In this document: in pieces, positions 5,741 through 6,638 of the stretch | Numbering within the stretch: the stretch's first letter is position 1 | How the letters are laid out: every line of letters starts with the position of its first letter | Source of the DNA: Deltaproteobacteria bacterium | GTDB taxonomy: Bacteria; Desulfobacterota; DSM-4660; Desulfatiglandales; Desulfatiglandaceae | Length of the DNA stretch: 6,638 nucleotides | Reading direction: 5' to 3' | Assembly (NCBI GenBank): GCA_019307645.1 | Contig: JAFDJF010000133.1 | Span: 1-6,638 of the forward strand | Translations under genes and position numbers: made by a program | Notes under the pieces: generated by a model | Databases searched by the model: none | What the model was told of the DNA's origin: nothing | Seen by the model: only the letters and a program-made list of their open reading frames with translations

Positions 5741-6310
5741 ATGCAACTAGGATTCTATTTTGATCAGACGAGATGTATCGGGTGTTTTACTTGCTGCGTA
5801 GCCTGCAAGGACTGGCACGACATCCCGGCCGGGCCTGCCCATTGGATAAGGGTGCGCGAAATGGAGGAAGGTACTTTTCCCAATGTGTTTGTTGCCTACC
5901 TGTCAACAGCCTGTTATCACTGCGAAGACCCCGCATGTATGGAGAGTTGTCCTGTCGATGCCATCAGCAAGAGGGAAAAAGATGGCATTGTGGTGGTGGA
6001 CAGGGAGGAGTGCCTGGGAGAACTGGAATGTGGTGTCTGCAAAGATGCATGTCCCTATGATGCCCCTCAGTTTGTGGGAGGGGAAGACGACAAGATGCAG
6101 AAGTGTGACTTTTGTCTCGAGCGCTGGCAAGAAGGAAAAAAGCCCATTTGTGTAGAGGCCTGCCCCATGAGGGCCATGGACGCAGGGTTCATGGAGGAAC
6201 TCAAGGAAAAATATGGGGACGCAAAGGAAGGGGCCGGTTTTGTTTTTTTCCAGGACGTTAGGCCTTCTGTAGTCATGAAAAAGAAAGTCAGGCTGGCGGC
6301 ATCGCTGTAA
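5741..6310 (+). CDS. DmsB-like four-cluster [4Fe-4S] ferredoxin subunit
   Basis: A 189-residue electron-transfer subunit of the DmsB/NrfC/PhsB type, expected to carry electrons between the molybdenum subunit and a redox partner. Four Cys groups are visible. Group I is C12, C15, C18 and C22. Group II is C58, C61, C66 and C70. Group III is C91, C97, C100 and C104, followed by PYDAPQF. Group IV is C122, C125, C137 and C141. Group III has C-x5-C where the usual spacing is C-x2-C, a three-residue insertion. No signal peptide or membrane segment is present, in line with a cytoplasmic enzyme. It starts 34 nt after the catalytic subunit gene and ends the plus-strand group. No DmsC/NrfD-like membrane anchor gene follows in the window, so the electron partner is not known; it may be a soluble ferredoxin, a flavoprotein or an NADH-linked protein encoded elsewhere. 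Confidence 0.93.
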   Translation: MQLGFYFDQTRCIGCFTCCVACKDWHDIPAGPAHWIRVREMEEGTFPNVFVAYLSTACYHCEDPACMESCPVDAISKREKDGIVVVDREECLGELECGVCKDACPYDAPQFVGGEDDKMQKCDFCLERWQEGKKPICVEACPMRAMDAGFMEELKEKYGDAKEGAGFVFFQDVRPSVVMKKKVRLAASL

Positions 6311-6394
6311 ATTTTGCCAGGAAATAGGGCACGTTCTCAACTTTTAAATATTTTTGCGCGAGCCCTTAGACAAAAGTGCAGCTTCAGCAGTTGT
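6311..6394. other. Convergent intergenic gap, no clear terminator
   Basis: This 84-bp gap lies between two genes pointing at each other, where a bidirectional terminator would be expected. An AT-rich stretch (about 6340-6356) is present. GGGC at 6327-6330 could pair distantly with GCCC at 6362-6365, but no compact GC-rich stem with a following T-run was found on either strand. Confidence 0.5.
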
Positions 6395-6638
6395 TCACGC
6401 TTTTCCCCTGTCTTCCGGGAATCCGGCCCATAATGCCTTCTTGGCCCTAATCTCCTCCACCAGCTCCAACCCGGTCTTGTCGCAAGGGGGCAGTTCGACA
6501 TCAGTCTCGCCCAGAGGCTCGACTCTGTCGCCCCACTTGATGATGTGCGCACACCAGGTCAGGCCGGCGCCGAATGCCGGAACAAGGATGATGTTTCCCG
6601 GGCCGATGCGGCCTTCTTCCACTGCTTCCACCAGGGCA
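6395..6638 (-). CDS. 3-oxoacyl-ACP synthase III (KAS III/FabH)-like, C-terminal fragment
   Basis: The last 80 residues of a thiolase-fold condensing enzyme, with the frame open through the right edge; the GTG at 6631 is an internal Val, not a start. [15 protein letters not shown] followed by [12 protein letters not shown] is the C-terminal signature of KAS III, which joins an acyl-CoA to a malonyl-type acceptor. The catalytic Cys, His and Asn of the family all lie upstream of the visible part, so activity cannot be judged. Most FabH proteins end close to the 'GLTWGA...W' segment; this one continues some 43 residues past KWGDR with a charged tail. The usual Gly after GLTW is Cys. The gene is convergent with the redox group and may belong to a separate lipid or acyl-CoA unit. 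A related acyl-transfer or HMG-CoA-synthase-like role is also possible. Confidence 0.85.
   Translation of the reverse strand, partial: ALVEAVEEGRIGPGNIILVPAFGAGLTWCAHIIKWGDRVEPLGETDVELPPCDKTGLELVEEIRAKKALWAGFPEDRGKA

Noticed and set aside
5903..6340. 145-codon minus-strand open frame opposite the iron-sulfur subunit
   Set aside because: Its Cys and His content mirrors the opposite strand, it has no family motif, and the plus-strand gene is unambiguous.
6376..6405. Imperfect AAAAG...CTTTT pairing near the end of the KAS III gene as a terminator
   Set aside because: The stem is AT-rich and bulged and partly inside the coding sequence; it does not meet the form of an intrinsic terminator.

Overview
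The window is a compact, mostly plus-strand stretch of bacterial DNA holding redox enzymes. The mid-range GC content, strong AAGGAGG ribosome binding sites, iron-sulfur and molybdenum enzymes, and a 9-nt-periodic 'GTTAATCCT' type intergenic repeat suggest an anaerobe, perhaps a Desulfobacterota-like lineage. That placement is inference only; there is no rRNA or marker gene here.

Layout. Bases 1-521 hold the C-terminal two thirds of a classical short-chain dehydrogenase (SDR), cut by the window edge. A complete zinc-type medium-chain alcohol dehydrogenase follows 2 nt later (524-1567). A 259-bp gap (1568-1826) contains an imperfect inverted repeat and a weak promoter candidate. A second same-strand group starts at 1827: a single-domain Old Yellow Enzyme-type flavin oxidoreductase with a C-terminal four-cysteine motif (1827-2924), a VOC/glyoxalase-fold protein related to methylmalonyl-CoA epimerase (2981-3466), a DmsA-like molybdopterin oxidoreductase (3481-5706) and a DmsB-like protein with four [4Fe-4S] motifs (5741-6310). 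After an 84-bp convergent gap, the minus strand carries the C-terminal end of a KAS III/FabH-type condensing enzyme that runs off the right edge.

How the genes may work together. The molybdenum subunit and the ferredoxin-like subunit look like the A and B parts of one enzyme. It has no visible Tat signal and no membrane anchor gene follows, so it is probably a soluble cytoplasmic enzyme rather than a respiratory DMSO reductase. Together with two NAD(P)-dependent dehydrogenases, an ene-reductase-like flavoprotein and a VOC protein, it reads as a cytoplasmic redox pathway, perhaps anaerobic breakdown of a cyclic, aromatic or unsaturated compound. The substrate cannot be read from the sequence.

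No tRNA, rRNA, CRISPR array, transposase or phage gene was seen. The most unusual points are the anchorless DmsAB-like pair with a changed active-site loop, the flavoprotein that keeps an iron-sulfur motif but lacks the usual FAD/NAD domain, and the inverted repeat upstream of that flavoprotein gene.
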